From positions 1 through 64,000 of the forward strand of contig JBCBCY010000010.1 of NCBI GenBank assembly GCA_038530285.1: a DNA stretch of 64,000 nucleotides, written 5' to 3'. Each line of letters starts with the position of its first letter. The stretch's first letter is position 1. Both the position numbers and the translations under genes were made by a program. The stretch comes from JASJAR01 sp038530285. Lineage in GTDB: Bacteria; Pseudomonadota; Alphaproteobacteria; Rhodobacterales; Rhodobacteraceae. The notes under the pieces are model-generated. The model saw only the letters and a program-made list of their open reading frames with translations. It was not told where the DNA came from and did no database searches. Positions 8,766 to 16,968 of the stretch are shown piece after piece.

Positions 8766-9407
8766 ATGAAACTGACCAACGTGACCTTGGCCCTCGCGCT
8801 CGTACTGGGCGCGCCTGCCGCTTCCGCGGCCACCGTCAGCATCACCGAAGGCAAGCGGGACACCATTCTGGGGTCGACCAAGATCGGCGACGCAAAAGGG
8901 GCCGCACGCCGCGCCCATGATGCCGGGACATTGAATGGCGGCGACAGTCTGAACCTGCATGGCCGGATGGTCGGCGCGGTGGATACCTTTGCCATCACGT
9001 CCCTGACCGAGATCGCGGTGTCGTTCATATTCAACGGGTATGAAACCGATGCCGGGCGCTCGCGCTTTTCGGGCTTTGTGGGCACGGGGGCGAATGAAAA
9101 CACCTCGGTCTTCCGGCTGCTGAATGCAGCGGACCCCAATCAGGTTGTGGCCGAACGCACCTTCACAAGCGACATCCTGTCAGAGGCGTCCAACGGGGAT
9201 ACCGCGGTGATCTTCAAGGTCGCAGCCGGGGCATACCTTTTCCAGATAGACGGATCGGGTCAGGGCAATGGTCGCAATGCTGCCCTTTATGACATTGAAT
9301 TTGCCGCCGCAGATGTGTCGCCGGTGCCGCTGCCTGCGTCCTCTTTTCTGCTTTTGGCCGGTGTCGGTGCCTTGGGTGCGATGCGCCGGAAATCAAAACG
9401 GACCTGA
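8766..9407 (+). CDS. Exported protein with VPLPA-type C-terminal sorting signal
   Basis: A 213-residue secreted protein. A signal peptide (MKLTNVTLALALVLGAPAASA) is followed by a beta-rich body with no named domain that I recognise. The C-terminus PVPLPASSFLLLAGVGALGAMRRKSKRT combines the VPLPA motif, a hydrophobic segment and a basic tail. This is the rhodobacterial VPLPA-CTERM version of the PEP-CTERM sorting signal, processed by an exosortase that is not encoded in this window. It is probably surface-displayed or extracellular. A rho-independent terminator follows. Confidence 0.82.
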   Translation: MKLTNVTLALALVLGAPAASAATVSITEGKRDTILGSTKIGDAKGAARRAHDAGTLNGGDSLNLHGRMVGAVDTFAITSLTEIAVSFIFNGYETDAGRSRFSGFVGTGANENTSVFRLLNAADPNQVVAERTFTSDILSEASNGDTAVIFKVAAGAYLFQIDGSGQGNGRNAALYDIEFAAADVSPVPLPASSFLLLAGVGALGAMRRKSKRT

Positions 9408-9429
9408 CCACCACAACACGACCATCAAG

Positions 9430-9460
9430 GGCCCGGTTGCTGCGTGACCGGGCCTTTTTT
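9430..9460 (+). terminator. Rho-independent terminator after the VPLPA-CTERM gene
   Basis: GGCCCGGT (9430-9437) pairs perfectly with ACCGGGCC (9447-9454) around a nine-base loop and is followed directly by TTTTTT. This is a textbook intrinsic terminator 22 bases after the stop codon. Confidence 0.9.
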
Positions 9461-9489
9461 CTGCGCAAGGCTTCGGCAGCGCGCGCGCA

Positions 9490-10368
9490 TCACGTAAGCC
9501 TTTCGCGTGCGACCTGCCGGACCGCCTTGGTCAAAGGCAACAGCGCAGACTTAACGGCGCGGGCCGACTGCCAGAACAACGGCGTTTCAAACCGGGTGCC
9601 CTGTCCAAGATCGACAAGCGCGCCGCAAGACAGCGCCGGCTCGACCAGTGTCTCAGGGTTCAGCCCCCAGCCCAAACCAAGACGGGCCGCTTCGACAAAA
9701 GCAGTGGTTGAGGGCATATGGTGGTGGGGCCCGAGTGCAGCGCTGCCGGTCATAGATCGCGCCCAGGCGTGCTGCAGGCCGTCCTTTTCATTGTAGACCA
9801 GCACCGGGGCGCGGGCCAACGCATCTGCAGTCACGGCGCCCGGAAACCACAGTCTGGCGAAGTCCGGGCTGGCGGTCGGCACGTATCTGAGCGCACCCAG
9901 TGCCACCCGGTCACACCCTTGCACGGGGTCACCGTCGGCAGTGACGGCGGCCACGACCTCGCCTTTACGCAGCAGGGTTGCGGAATGGTCCTGATCATCG
10001 ACCTCGATGTCGAACCGTGCATCGATCCCAACCAGCGCTGGCAAGAACCAGGTCGCAAGGCTGTCGGCATTCACCGCGATCCGCAGGCGAGGTTTGGCGT
10101 CGTCCAACCCAAGTTCGGCGATCAGGCTGCGTTCCATCAGCACGACCTGCTCGGCATGTGCGGCCAGGCGCGCGCCCAATTCGGTCGGCTCACAGGGTTG
10201 GGCCCGCACCACCAGAATCCCGCCTGCGCGTTCTTCAAGGTTCTGCAAACGTTGCGAAATCGCCGATTGTGTGACGCCAAGTTCTGACGCGGCTGCCTCG
10301 AACGAACCACCGCGCAGGATCGCAATAAGAGCTTGCAGTTGGGGGGTGGGGAAAGTCGCATTAGACAT
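9490..10368 (-). CDS. LysR-family regulator, ArgP/LysG type
   Basis: A 292-residue LysR-type regulator. The N-terminal helix-turn-helix is LQALIAILRGGSFEAAASELGVTQSAISQRLQNLEERAG, followed by a periplasmic-binding-like effector domain with LRIAVNADSLATWFLPAL, the typical start of the ArgP/LysG effector domain. It is divergent from an ArgO/LysE exporter gene at 10430. In this classic arrangement the regulator activates the exporter when intracellular lysine or arginine is high. Confidence 0.9.
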   Translation of the reverse strand: MSNATFPTPQLQALIAILRGGSFEAAASELGVTQSAISQRLQNLEERAGGILVVRAQPCEPTELGARLAAHAEQVVLMERSLIAELGLDDAKPRLRIAVNADSLATWFLPALVGIDARFDIEVDDQDHSATLLRKGEVVAAVTADGDPVQGCDRVALGALRYVPTASPDFARLWFPGAVTADALARAPVLVYNEKDGLQHAWARSMTGSAALGPHHHMPSTTAFVEAARLGLGWGLNPETLVEPALSCGALVDLGQGTRFETPLFWQSARAVKSALLPLTKAVRQVARERLT

Positions 10369-10429
10369 TTTAATGAGACTATAGAAAATTTAGCTTTTGT
10401 AATAAAGGTCTTCTCGCCTAGATGCCCGC

Positions 10430-11029
10430 ATGACCCATTTCGCATCTGGCTATCTTCTGGGATTTTCGCTGATCCTCGCCATTGGCGCGCAGAACGCTTT
10501 TGTGCTGCGCCAGGGTCTTCGTCGCGCGCATGTGTTCTGGATTTGCCTTTTCTGCGCGGTCTCGGACGTGATTTTGATTATGGCCGGTGTCGCCGGGATG
10601 GGTGTGATCACCCAAGAAGTACCGATCCTGGGCCAAATCTTTCTCTGGGGGGGCGTGGCGTTCTTGATCGGCTATGGGCTGTTGGCGTTGCGGTCTGCCT
10701 GGCGCGGCGGGGCAGCAATGGATCTAGAAGGCGAGACGGTGCAAAGCCTGCGCGCGGCCTTGATTGCGTGCTTTGCCTTCACCTGGCTGAACCCGCATCT
10801 TTATCTCGACATCGTCATGATCGGCTCACTGGCGGCCGCGCGGGACACAGCGCGCTGGGTCTACGGGGCCGGGGTGGCCACGGCTTCGGTGATGTTTTTC
10901 TTCATTTTGGGCTATGGCGCGCGGCTTCTGGCGCCCGTCTTTGCGCGACCTGCCGCCTGGCGGGTGCTCGACGGCGTTGTGGGACTGACGATGTTGGTGA
11001 TCGCGGCCAACCTGGTGCGGGGCCATTAA
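10430..11029 (+). CDS. LysE/ArgO-family amino-acid exporter
   Basis: A 199-residue inner-membrane protein starting FASGYLLGFSLILAIGAQNAFVLRQGLRRAH. The GAQNAFVLRQG motif is specific to the LysE/ArgO branch that exports lysine and arginine, and FTWLNPHLYLDIVMIGS matches the central motif. Six membrane segments are visible. The adjacent divergent ArgP/LysG-type gene supports basic amino-acid export. Confidence 0.92.
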   Translation: MTHFASGYLLGFSLILAIGAQNAFVLRQGLRRAHVFWICLFCAVSDVILIMAGVAGMGVITQEVPILGQIFLWGGVAFLIGYGLLALRSAWRGGAAMDLEGETVQSLRAALIACFAFTWLNPHLYLDIVMIGSLAAARDTARWVYGAGVATASVMFFFILGYGARLLAPVFARPAAWRVLDGVVGLTMLVIAANLVRGH

Positions 11030-11079
11030 CCCGTTGTTCATGCCCCGCTTGCTGGCGAACCGGGTTTCAGTGCAAGATC

Positions 11080-11760
11080 GTGCGCGTGAGATGGGTGAAA
11101 ACAGCGTGGGTCGCGCTGGCGCTTGCGGTGGTCCCGCAAGTGTCGGCGGCCGGGCCGAACGGACAGATCCGGGTCAGCGACGGCGACAGCTTTGTCGTGG
11201 GCGGCCAGCGTGTGCGCCTGTTTGGCATCGATGCCCATGAGCTGGACCAAAGTTGCACCCGCGCAGATGGGGTGGACATTGCCTGTGGCGACTGGGCGCG
11301 CGACTGGGCCGAGGCCCGTTTTGAAGGCCAGTTCGCGACCTGCCGCACCTTGAAATTTGACCAGTACAAGCGCGCATTGGCCACCTGCCGGGTCAACGGC
11401 GCGGATGTGGGCGAAACGCTTCTGCGCGCAGGCGTCGTGGCGACCTATCCACGCGAGACCCTGCGTGACTACCTTGATTACGAAAAGGAAGCGCAGCTTC
11501 TGGGGCGTGGCATCTGGGCCTGGGACAGTGACAGCCCGTTTGATCACCGTGCCGCCCAACGCGCCCCTGCCAGCAACGCGGCCGTGACGGGCGCAAACGG
11601 GTGTTCGATCAAGGGCAATATCTCGAGCGGTGGGCGGATCTACCATCTGCCCTGGCAGGAGAATTACGCGCGCACCCAGATCAACACGGCCAAGGGCGAG
11701 CGGTGGTTTTGTTCGGAATCCGACGCGCAATCGGCCGGATGGCGGCGCGCGCGACGCTAG
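11080..11760 (+). CDS. Secreted thermonuclease-family (SNase-like) protein
   Basis: About 226 residues: a signal peptide (VKTAWVALALAVVPQVSAA), then a staphylococcal-nuclease-like domain. RVSDGDSFVVGGQRVRLFGIDAHELDQ carries the Asp of DGDS and the Arg, Asp and Glu of RLFGIDAHE expected in the active site. The C-terminal part ends with a small segment containing YHLPWQENYARTQINTAKGERWFCSESDAQSAGWRRAR, often seen after SNase domains in Rhodobacterales. The start is uncertain: GTG codons at 11080, 11086 and 11095 all lead into the signal peptide. Confidence 0.83.
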   Translation: MRVRWVKTAWVALALAVVPQVSAAGPNGQIRVSDGDSFVVGGQRVRLFGIDAHELDQSCTRADGVDIACGDWARDWAEARFEGQFATCRTLKFDQYKRALATCRVNGADVGETLLRAGVVATYPRETLRDYLDYEKEAQLLGRGIWAWDSDSPFDHRAAQRAPASNAAVTGANGCSIKGNISSGGRIYHLPWQENYARTQINTAKGERWFCSESDAQSAGWRRARR

Positions 11761-11799
11761 TGCTTTCGCCCGGCGGCGCGACCGGCTAAGGGCCGGGGA

Positions 11800-12489
11800 A
11801 TGATCAAAGCGCTTATCTTCGACAAAGACGGAACACTGACCGATTTCACGGCGACCTGGGGGGCGGGTGCGCGGCATATCTTTGAAGCACTCGTGGGGGA
11901 CGACACCGACCGAAAGCGCCAGTTGGGCGCGGCGATTGGCTTCAACTGGGACGAAGGTACGTTTGTTCCAGGCAGTGTCGGTGTGACGGGGCCGGAAACG
12001 GCAGTGCTTGAGCGGCTGGCGCCGTTGCTGCCGGACTACAACCGCGATGCCCTGGAAATTACGTATTACGGTGCGGCACGCCAGGTTGTGCAGCGCCCGG
12101 TTGTTGAGCTTGGGCCCTATTTCGCACGGCTCGCGGCGGCAGGGTACCGGCTGGGTGTGGTGACCAACGATGCCGAAGCCCCTGCGCGGGTGCATATGCA
12201 ACAACACGGCGTCCTGGCGCATCTTGATTTTCTGGCTGGGTTCGACAGCGGGCATGGCGCCAAGCCGAACCCGGGCCCCTTGCTGGCCTTTGCCGCCCAA
12301 ACCGGGGTCGCGCCGGAAGACACCTTGATGATCGGCGACAGCCACTTTGATCTTCAGGCCGCGCGGGCCGCTGGCATGGGGGCCATCGGGGTGTTGACGG
12401 GCGCGGCGAGCGACACCGAACTTGGCGCGCTGGCAGACGTGGTTTTGCCCGACATCAGCCACCTTCCAGGCTGGTTGGCGCGCGACTGA
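11800..12489 (+). CDS. HAD-family hydrolase, phosphoglycolate phosphatase-like
   Basis: A 229-residue cytoplasmic phosphatase of the HAD superfamily. Motif I is FDKDGTLTD (nucleophile Asp and acid Asp, with Lys where FDLDGT is usual), motif II lies near VVTND, the motif III lysine is in HGAKPNPGP, and motif IV is MIGDSHFDLQAARAAGM. A helical cap lies between motifs I and II. It resembles Gph-type phosphatases, but the substrate is not determined. A dyad followed by T residues begins 7 bases after the stop. Confidence 0.85.
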   Translation: MIKALIFDKDGTLTDFTATWGAGARHIFEALVGDDTDRKRQLGAAIGFNWDEGTFVPGSVGVTGPETAVLERLAPLLPDYNRDALEITYYGAARQVVQRPVVELGPYFARLAAAGYRLGVVTNDAEAPARVHMQQHGVLAHLDFLAGFDSGHGAKPNPGPLLAFAAQTGVAPEDTLMIGDSHFDLQAARAAGMGAIGVLTGAASDTELGALADVVLPDISHLPGWLARD

Positions 12490-12496
12490 ACCTTCC

Positions 12497-12513
12497 GCGA
12501 CATTTCGTGTCGG
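12497..12513. promoter_or_regulatory. 17-bp dyad upstream of first mttB-like gene (shared with 27424)
   Basis: GCGACATTTCGTGTCGG, a near palindrome with CGACA/TGTCG arms, lies 61 bases before the MttB-like start at 12575. It matches the perfect palindrome at 27424-27440, upstream of the second MttB unit, at 14 of 17 positions. GTTTTT follows it, so it could also act as a short terminator for the HAD gene. The shared position before two functionally related units favours an operator. Confidence 0.55.
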
Positions 12514-12574
12514 TTTTTGGCGGCGGGCCAGGGCGGCCTCGGGGGATCATCGGACCCAATCGGGAGGTCCGGCA

Positions 12575-14149
12575 ATGAATGACCAATCTGCGCGACGAGG
12601 ACGGCGAAGCGGCGGACGAAACGGAGGGGCGGGCAGGCGCGCGCGCGCCGGCGGCCTTTCCCAGCCGCCATGGTCGGTGCCCGTCATCACCGACGCGCCA
12701 GTCGAACCTTTGGACGGCGACGGGGTCGCGGCGATCCACGACGGCGCGATGCGGATCCTTGAAGAGATCGGCATCGAGTTTCTGAAAGAAGAAGCGCTGG
12801 ATCTGTTTCGGCGTGCCGGTGCTCGGGTGGAAGACCAGCGCGTCTGGTTGGGCCGCGACTTTGTGATGGAGATGGTCGCAAAGGCGCCTGATCACTTCAC
12901 GATTACCCCGCGCAACCCCGACCGGACCCTTACGATGGGGGCAGGGCATCTGAACTTCGCAGCCGTCGCCTCGCCGCCCAATTACTGGGACATGGAGACC
13001 GGCAAGGTCGCGGGAACGCGCGCGCAGTGCCAGGACCTGCTGCGCCTGACCCAGGCGATGAACTGTCTGCATTTCAACGGCGGCTACCCGGTCGAGCCGG
13101 TCGATGTGCATGCCAGCGTGCGCCACCTTGATGTGGTCCATGACATGCTGACGCTGACCGACAAGGTGGTGCACGCCTATTCGCTGGGCCCGGAACGGGT
13201 CGAAGACGTGATGGAGATGGTCAAGATCGCGGCCGGGCTCGATGAGGATGCGTTTCGCGCCAAGCCCCATATGTTCACCAACATCAACTCGACCTCGCCC
13301 CTGAAGCACGATCAGCCCATGATCGATGGCTGCTTGCGTGCCGTTCGGCGGGGTCAGGCGGTGGTCGTCACACCCTTCACCCTGGCCGGGGCCATGGCGC
13401 CGGTGACTTTGTCCGGTGCCGTGGCGCAATCGATCGCCGAGGCGCTTGCGGCGATCGCGTTGTTTCAGTGGGTGGCCCCGGGGTCAGCCTGCATGATCGG
13501 GACGTTTACCTCAAACGTGGATATGAAATCGGGCGCGCCCGCCTTCGGGACGCCTGAGTATATGCGCGCCACCCAGATGACCGGCCAGATGGCGCGGTTT
13601 TACGGGTTGCCCCTGCGCGCATCGGGGTCATGCGCGGCCAATGTGCCTGATGGCCAGGCCATGTGGGAAACCTCGCAAGCGTTGTGGTCGGCGGTCCAAT
13701 CGGGCACGACGATGGTGTACCACGCGGCGGGATGGCTCGAAGGCGGGCTGATCGCCAGCCCCGAAAAGCTGTTGATGGATTGCGAAATCCTGCACCAGAT
13801 CACCCGGTATTTTGAGCCGGCCCTGACCGCAACGGGCCCGGGCGACATCGCCTTCGACGCCATTGCCGAGGTCGACGGCCTTCCCGCAAGCGAGCGGCAC
13901 TTCTTCGGCGTTGAACACACACAAAGCCGTTATGAAACAGCTTTTTACCAGCCCTTCTTAAGCGATTGGCAAAACTATGAAGGTTGGGATTTGGCGGGCG
14001 GTGTCTGGACCCATGAGCGGGCCCACAGAATGTTCAAAGAGATCGTTGCGAATTTTGAAGCCCCCGCGATGAACGATGACCGCGCCGAAGCCCTTGGCGC
14101 ATTCGTGGAACGGCGCAAAGCCGAGGGGGGTGCTCCGACCGATTTCTAG
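12575..14149 (+). CDS. MttB-family (COG5598) methyltransferase, non-pyrrolysine type
   Basis: A 524-residue protein of the trimethylamine methyltransferase superfamily. It has an Arg/Gly-rich N-terminal tail, then DGVAAIHDGAMRILEEIGIEFLKEEAL, the usual start of the fold, and later FTSNVDMKSGAPAFGTPEYMRATQMTGQMARFYGLPLRASG, the strongest motif. The frame has no internal TAG, so it lacks pyrrolysine; characterised members of this type demethylate quaternary amines such as glycine betaine, passing the methyl group to a corrinoid protein. No corrinoid protein is visible here. GGGAGG lies 9 bases before ATG 12575. A paralogue is at 29909-31420. Confidence 0.85.
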   Translation: MNDQSARRGRRSGGRNGGAGRRARAGGLSQPPWSVPVITDAPVEPLDGDGVAAIHDGAMRILEEIGIEFLKEEALDLFRRAGARVEDQRVWLGRDFVMEMVAKAPDHFTITPRNPDRTLTMGAGHLNFAAVASPPNYWDMETGKVAGTRAQCQDLLRLTQAMNCLHFNGGYPVEPVDVHASVRHLDVVHDMLTLTDKVVHAYSLGPERVEDVMEMVKIAAGLDEDAFRAKPHMFTNINSTSPLKHDQPMIDGCLRAVRRGQAVVVTPFTLAGAMAPVTLSGAVAQSIAEALAAIALFQWVAPGSACMIGTFTSNVDMKSGAPAFGTPEYMRATQMTGQMARFYGLPLRASGSCAANVPDGQAMWETSQALWSAVQSGTTMVYHAAGWLEGGLIASPEKLLMDCEILHQITRYFEPALTATGPGDIAFDAIAEVDGLPASERHFFGVEHTQSRYETAFYQPFLSDWQNYEGWDLAGGVWTHERAHRMFKEIVANFEAPAMNDDRAEALGAFVERRKAEGGAPTDF

Positions 14150-14213
14150 GGGCCGCATTTGCAGTTTTTTAACGCGCAGGTCTTAGCGTTGGCCCCCGAA
14201 ACGAGGGACCCGC

Positions 14214-14804
14214 ATGCACGGATTGGTGAACAAGGGCCTAGAAAGGTTCTTGGCGGATACATACGGCCAAGCAACCTGGGCAGAAATTGCAGCGGCTGCA
14301 GGCTTGCCGCCGGATGGGTTCGAAGCCCTTTTGACCTATGATCTGGCGTTGACCTCGAATGTCCTCGGCGTTGCCTCCTCTCGGCTTGGCAAATCCGAGC
14401 ATGCGCTGTTGGAGGATTTGGGAACCTATCTGGTGTCTGACCCCAAGATGGATTCCGTGCGGCGCCTTTTGCGATTTGGCGGCATCGACTTTGCAGACTT
14501 TGTAAGTTCGCTAGACGAATTGCCCGAACGCGCCCGGCTGGCTGTGCCGAATTTGAACATCCCCGAAGTCCTGGTCCAAGAGCTGGGAACTGATGAGTAC
14601 CGGATCGAAGTGGTGTCGGATTTTGGGCACTTTGGGGTGATCCTTGCCGGGATCCTGCGCGCCATGGCCGATGATTATGGGTGTCTGTCGCTGATCGAAT
14701 GGTCGTCGGACGCGCCGGCACATGAAACGATACACGTGCAGCTTCTCGATGGGACCTATGCCGAAGGGAAAGCCTTTGTCTTGTCGGCCGAGGCGGCCCC
14801 ATGA
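14214..14804 (+). CDS. H-NOX (haem NO-binding) domain protein with altered haem pocket
   Basis: A 196-residue single-domain protein starting MHGLVNKGLERFLADTYG, which matches the H-NOX/soluble guanylate cyclase N-terminus. Family members bind haem through a His at about position 102-105 and stabilise it with a YxSxR motif. Aligned by eye, the segment corresponding to LDALH in guanylate cyclase reads LDELP, placing Pro104 at the ligand position, and YxSxR reads VVSDF (133-137). So the usual ligand and motif both seem lost. It overlaps the diguanylate cyclase gene by 4 bases and is very likely its sensory partner. Confidence 0.83.
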   Translation: MHGLVNKGLERFLADTYGQATWAEIAAAAGLPPDGFEALLTYDLALTSNVLGVASSRLGKSEHALLEDLGTYLVSDPKMDSVRRLLRFGGIDFADFVSSLDELPERARLAVPNLNIPEVLVQELGTDEYRIEVVSDFGHFGVILAGILRAMADDYGCLSLIEWSSDAPAHETIHVQLLDGTYAEGKAFVLSAEAAP

Positions 14805-15820
14805 CGGACGCCATACCGACCTTGCGGCTGACCCCGCAGACCTTGGACGCTGTGATGCCGATGCACATGGTCATCGGCGTGGACGGTTTGATCCGTCACG
14901 TGGGACCGACCCTTCGCAAGGTTTTGGTGGGCGGCGACCTGGTCGGCACGTCGTTTTGGGATGGGTTTGAGGTCGTTCGCCCCAGCATCAAAACACGCGC
15001 GCGCGGCCTTGATGGGTATGTGAACACCAGGATGCGACTTCAATACCGTCACGACGCCGGTTTGGGGCTTCGCGCCAGCCTTTATCCATTGGGCGAGGAT
15101 CAGGGCTTCTTGATGACGGTATCGTTCGGCATATCCGTGGTGGCAGCGGTCGCAGAACACGAACTGACGGGGGCTGATTTTTCGCGCAATGATCCCACGG
15201 TTGAGATGCTGTACCTGGCCGAGGCCAATGCCGCGGCCATGCGCGAGGCGCGGCGCCTGATCGGTCGGCTGCAAATTGCCCGTGACACCGCAGAAGACGC
15301 GTCTTTGACGGACCCGCTGACGGGGTTGCGCAATCGGCGCGGGCTCGAAAGCGAGGCGGCCGAACGGTTGCGGTCGGGTCAGCTGTTTACGCTATTGCTG
15401 CTGGATCTGGACTATTTCAAGTCGGTCAATGACGTCCATGGGCATGCCGCGGGGGACGCGGTGCTGATTGAAGTGGCCGAACGGCTCAAAAATTGCGTCC
15501 GACCAGGTGACGTCATCGCCCGGATCGGAGGCGATGAATTTGTTCTGCTCGTAAATCCACCGCTTAGAAATGCGCAAACGCTTGCCTTGGCAAAGCGGAT
15601 CATTAGCGCGATTGAGGCGCCCGTCTTGTTTGAAGGGGCGACCTGCCGCGTGTCGGCCTCGGCCGGATTTGTGGTGTCGAACGGCTATGAAGCACCCCTT
15701 TTGGAAGAGATGCTGAGAGACGCTGACGCAGCCTTGTACGATGCGAAGATGCAGGGACGGGGTCGGGCCATCGTTGGCACGCCAGCCGGGACCGGCGCAC
15801 AGGCCCCAGTCCAGAATTGA
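14801..15820 (+). CDS. Diguanylate cyclase with H-NOX-associated N-terminal domain
   Basis: A 339-residue protein. Residues about 1-125 look like the PAS-like H-NOX-associated domain found next to H-NOX in guanylate cyclases (SFWDGFEVVRPSIKTRARGLDG). A short helical linker follows (EMLYLAEANAAAMREARRLIGRLQIARD), then a GGDEF domain from about 165. The active-site motif is GGDEF at 243-247, and an RxxD inhibitory site is present at 234-237 (RPGD), so product feedback is expected. It should make cyclic di-GMP under control of the H-NOX protein encoded just upstream with a 4-base overlap. Confidence 0.9.
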   Translation: MTDAIPTLRLTPQTLDAVMPMHMVIGVDGLIRHVGPTLRKVLVGGDLVGTSFWDGFEVVRPSIKTRARGLDGYVNTRMRLQYRHDAGLGLRASLYPLGEDQGFLMTVSFGISVVAAVAEHELTGADFSRNDPTVEMLYLAEANAAAMREARRLIGRLQIARDTAEDASLTDPLTGLRNRRGLESEAAERLRSGQLFTLLLLDLDYFKSVNDVHGHAAGDAVLIEVAERLKNCVRPGDVIARIGGDEFVLLVNPPLRNAQTLALAKRIISAIEAPVLFEGATCRVSASAGFVVSNGYEAPLLEEMLRDADAALYDAKMQGRGRAIVGTPAGTGAQAPVQN

Positions 15821-15920
15821 TTGCAGTCCCATTGCAGGGTCGCCAGCCGGATGCGCCAGGGATAACTTCTGATTGACGTACCTCAGAAAAAGCCGTCCAG
15901 TGTGACGGCGAGGTTCGGTG

Positions 15921-16946
15921 ATGGGAAAACCCACGGTTCATGACATAGCCAAAGAGGCCGGCGTCTCTTTGGCGACGGTTGACAGGGTTCTCAACCAGCG
16001 CCCCGGTGTGCGGCGCGTGACGGTCGAGCGTGTCCAGGCTGCCATCGACAAGCTTGGCTATGTCCGCGACATCTATGCCGCCAATCTCGCCCGCCAGAGA
16101 TTGTACCGGTTGGCATTTCTGTTGCCGACCGGACAAAGCCAGTTTCTGGCCTCGCTCGAAGATGCCGTGGGTGAAGCCAGCAGGGGATTGCGCGCCGAAC
16201 GCAACGACTTGCAGACCATCCGCTTGCCCGTGGACGATCCGGTGGCGGTTCGGCGCGGTTTCGAACGGCTGATCTCGCAGGGCGTGGACGGGGTGGCGCT
16301 GATGGCCAATGCAACCCCGATGGTCCGCGATATGATCGCACGACTGAAAGCCGAAGGCGTTGCGGTCGCCGCCATGGTGACCGACCAGCCTGATACCGAA
16401 CGCGACCACTTCGTCGGGATCGACAATGTCGCCGCCGGTCGGACGGCAGGGGCCTTGATGGGCCGGTTTCTGGCCGGGCGCAGCGGTGCGGTTCTGGTGG
16501 TGGTGAATTCCACCCAGGCCCGCGACATGGTCGAACGGCGCCTGGGATTTGACGAAGTGATCACCCGCGAGTTTCCGGCTCTTCGCGCCTTGCCTTCGCT
16601 CGAAGGTCATGACGATTTCGAAGAAACCTACCGGATCGTCAGTAAAGCCCTCAAGGACCGCGACGACATCATCGGCGTGTACAGCGGGGGGGCTGGATTG
16701 CGCGGGGTGACGCGGGCGATCGAAGAAGGCGATGGTCGCGATCTGGCGATGATCGGGCACGAACTAACGCCGCATTCGCGCAAGGCGCTGGAAGACGGCG
16801 TGGTCGATGTGATCATCACCCAGAATGTGGGCCATATCGTGCGCTCTGCCGCGCGCGTGCTGCGGGCCCATCTTGACGGGATCGGCGTGATCGCCAGTCA
16901 GGAATTGATCCGAATAGAGATCGTGATGAAGGAAAACCTGCACTAG
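15921..16946 (+). CDS. LacI-family transcriptional regulator
   Basis: A 341-residue LacI-type regulator. The N-terminal helix-turn-helix and hinge (TVHDIAKEAGVSLATVDRVL, then PGVRRVTVERVQAAIDKLGY) are followed by a periplasmic-binding-protein-like sugar domain from about residue 60. It begins a co-directional locus of isomerase, dehydrogenase, ABC importer and kinase, and very likely controls it. Twin dyads at 19262-19311 are candidate binding sites. ATG 15921 is chosen over the GTG just before it. Confidence 0.9.
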   Translation: MGKPTVHDIAKEAGVSLATVDRVLNQRPGVRRVTVERVQAAIDKLGYVRDIYAANLARQRLYRLAFLLPTGQSQFLASLEDAVGEASRGLRAERNDLQTIRLPVDDPVAVRRGFERLISQGVDGVALMANATPMVRDMIARLKAEGVAVAAMVTDQPDTERDHFVGIDNVAAGRTAGALMGRFLAGRSGAVLVVVNSTQARDMVERRLGFDEVITREFPALRALPSLEGHDDFEETYRIVSKALKDRDDIIGVYSGGAGLRGVTRAIEEGDGRDLAMIGHELTPHSRKALEDGVVDVIITQNVGHIVRSAARVLRAHLDGIGVIASQELIRIEIVMKENLH

Positions 16947-16968
16947 CGCAGGTCAAGGGAGGACACCA

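Noticed and set aside
11038..12462. Minus-strand open frame of 474 codons
   Set aside because: It lies fully opposite the thermonuclease and HAD genes, both with clear motifs, and its translation is low in hydrophobic pattern and rich in His/Arg.
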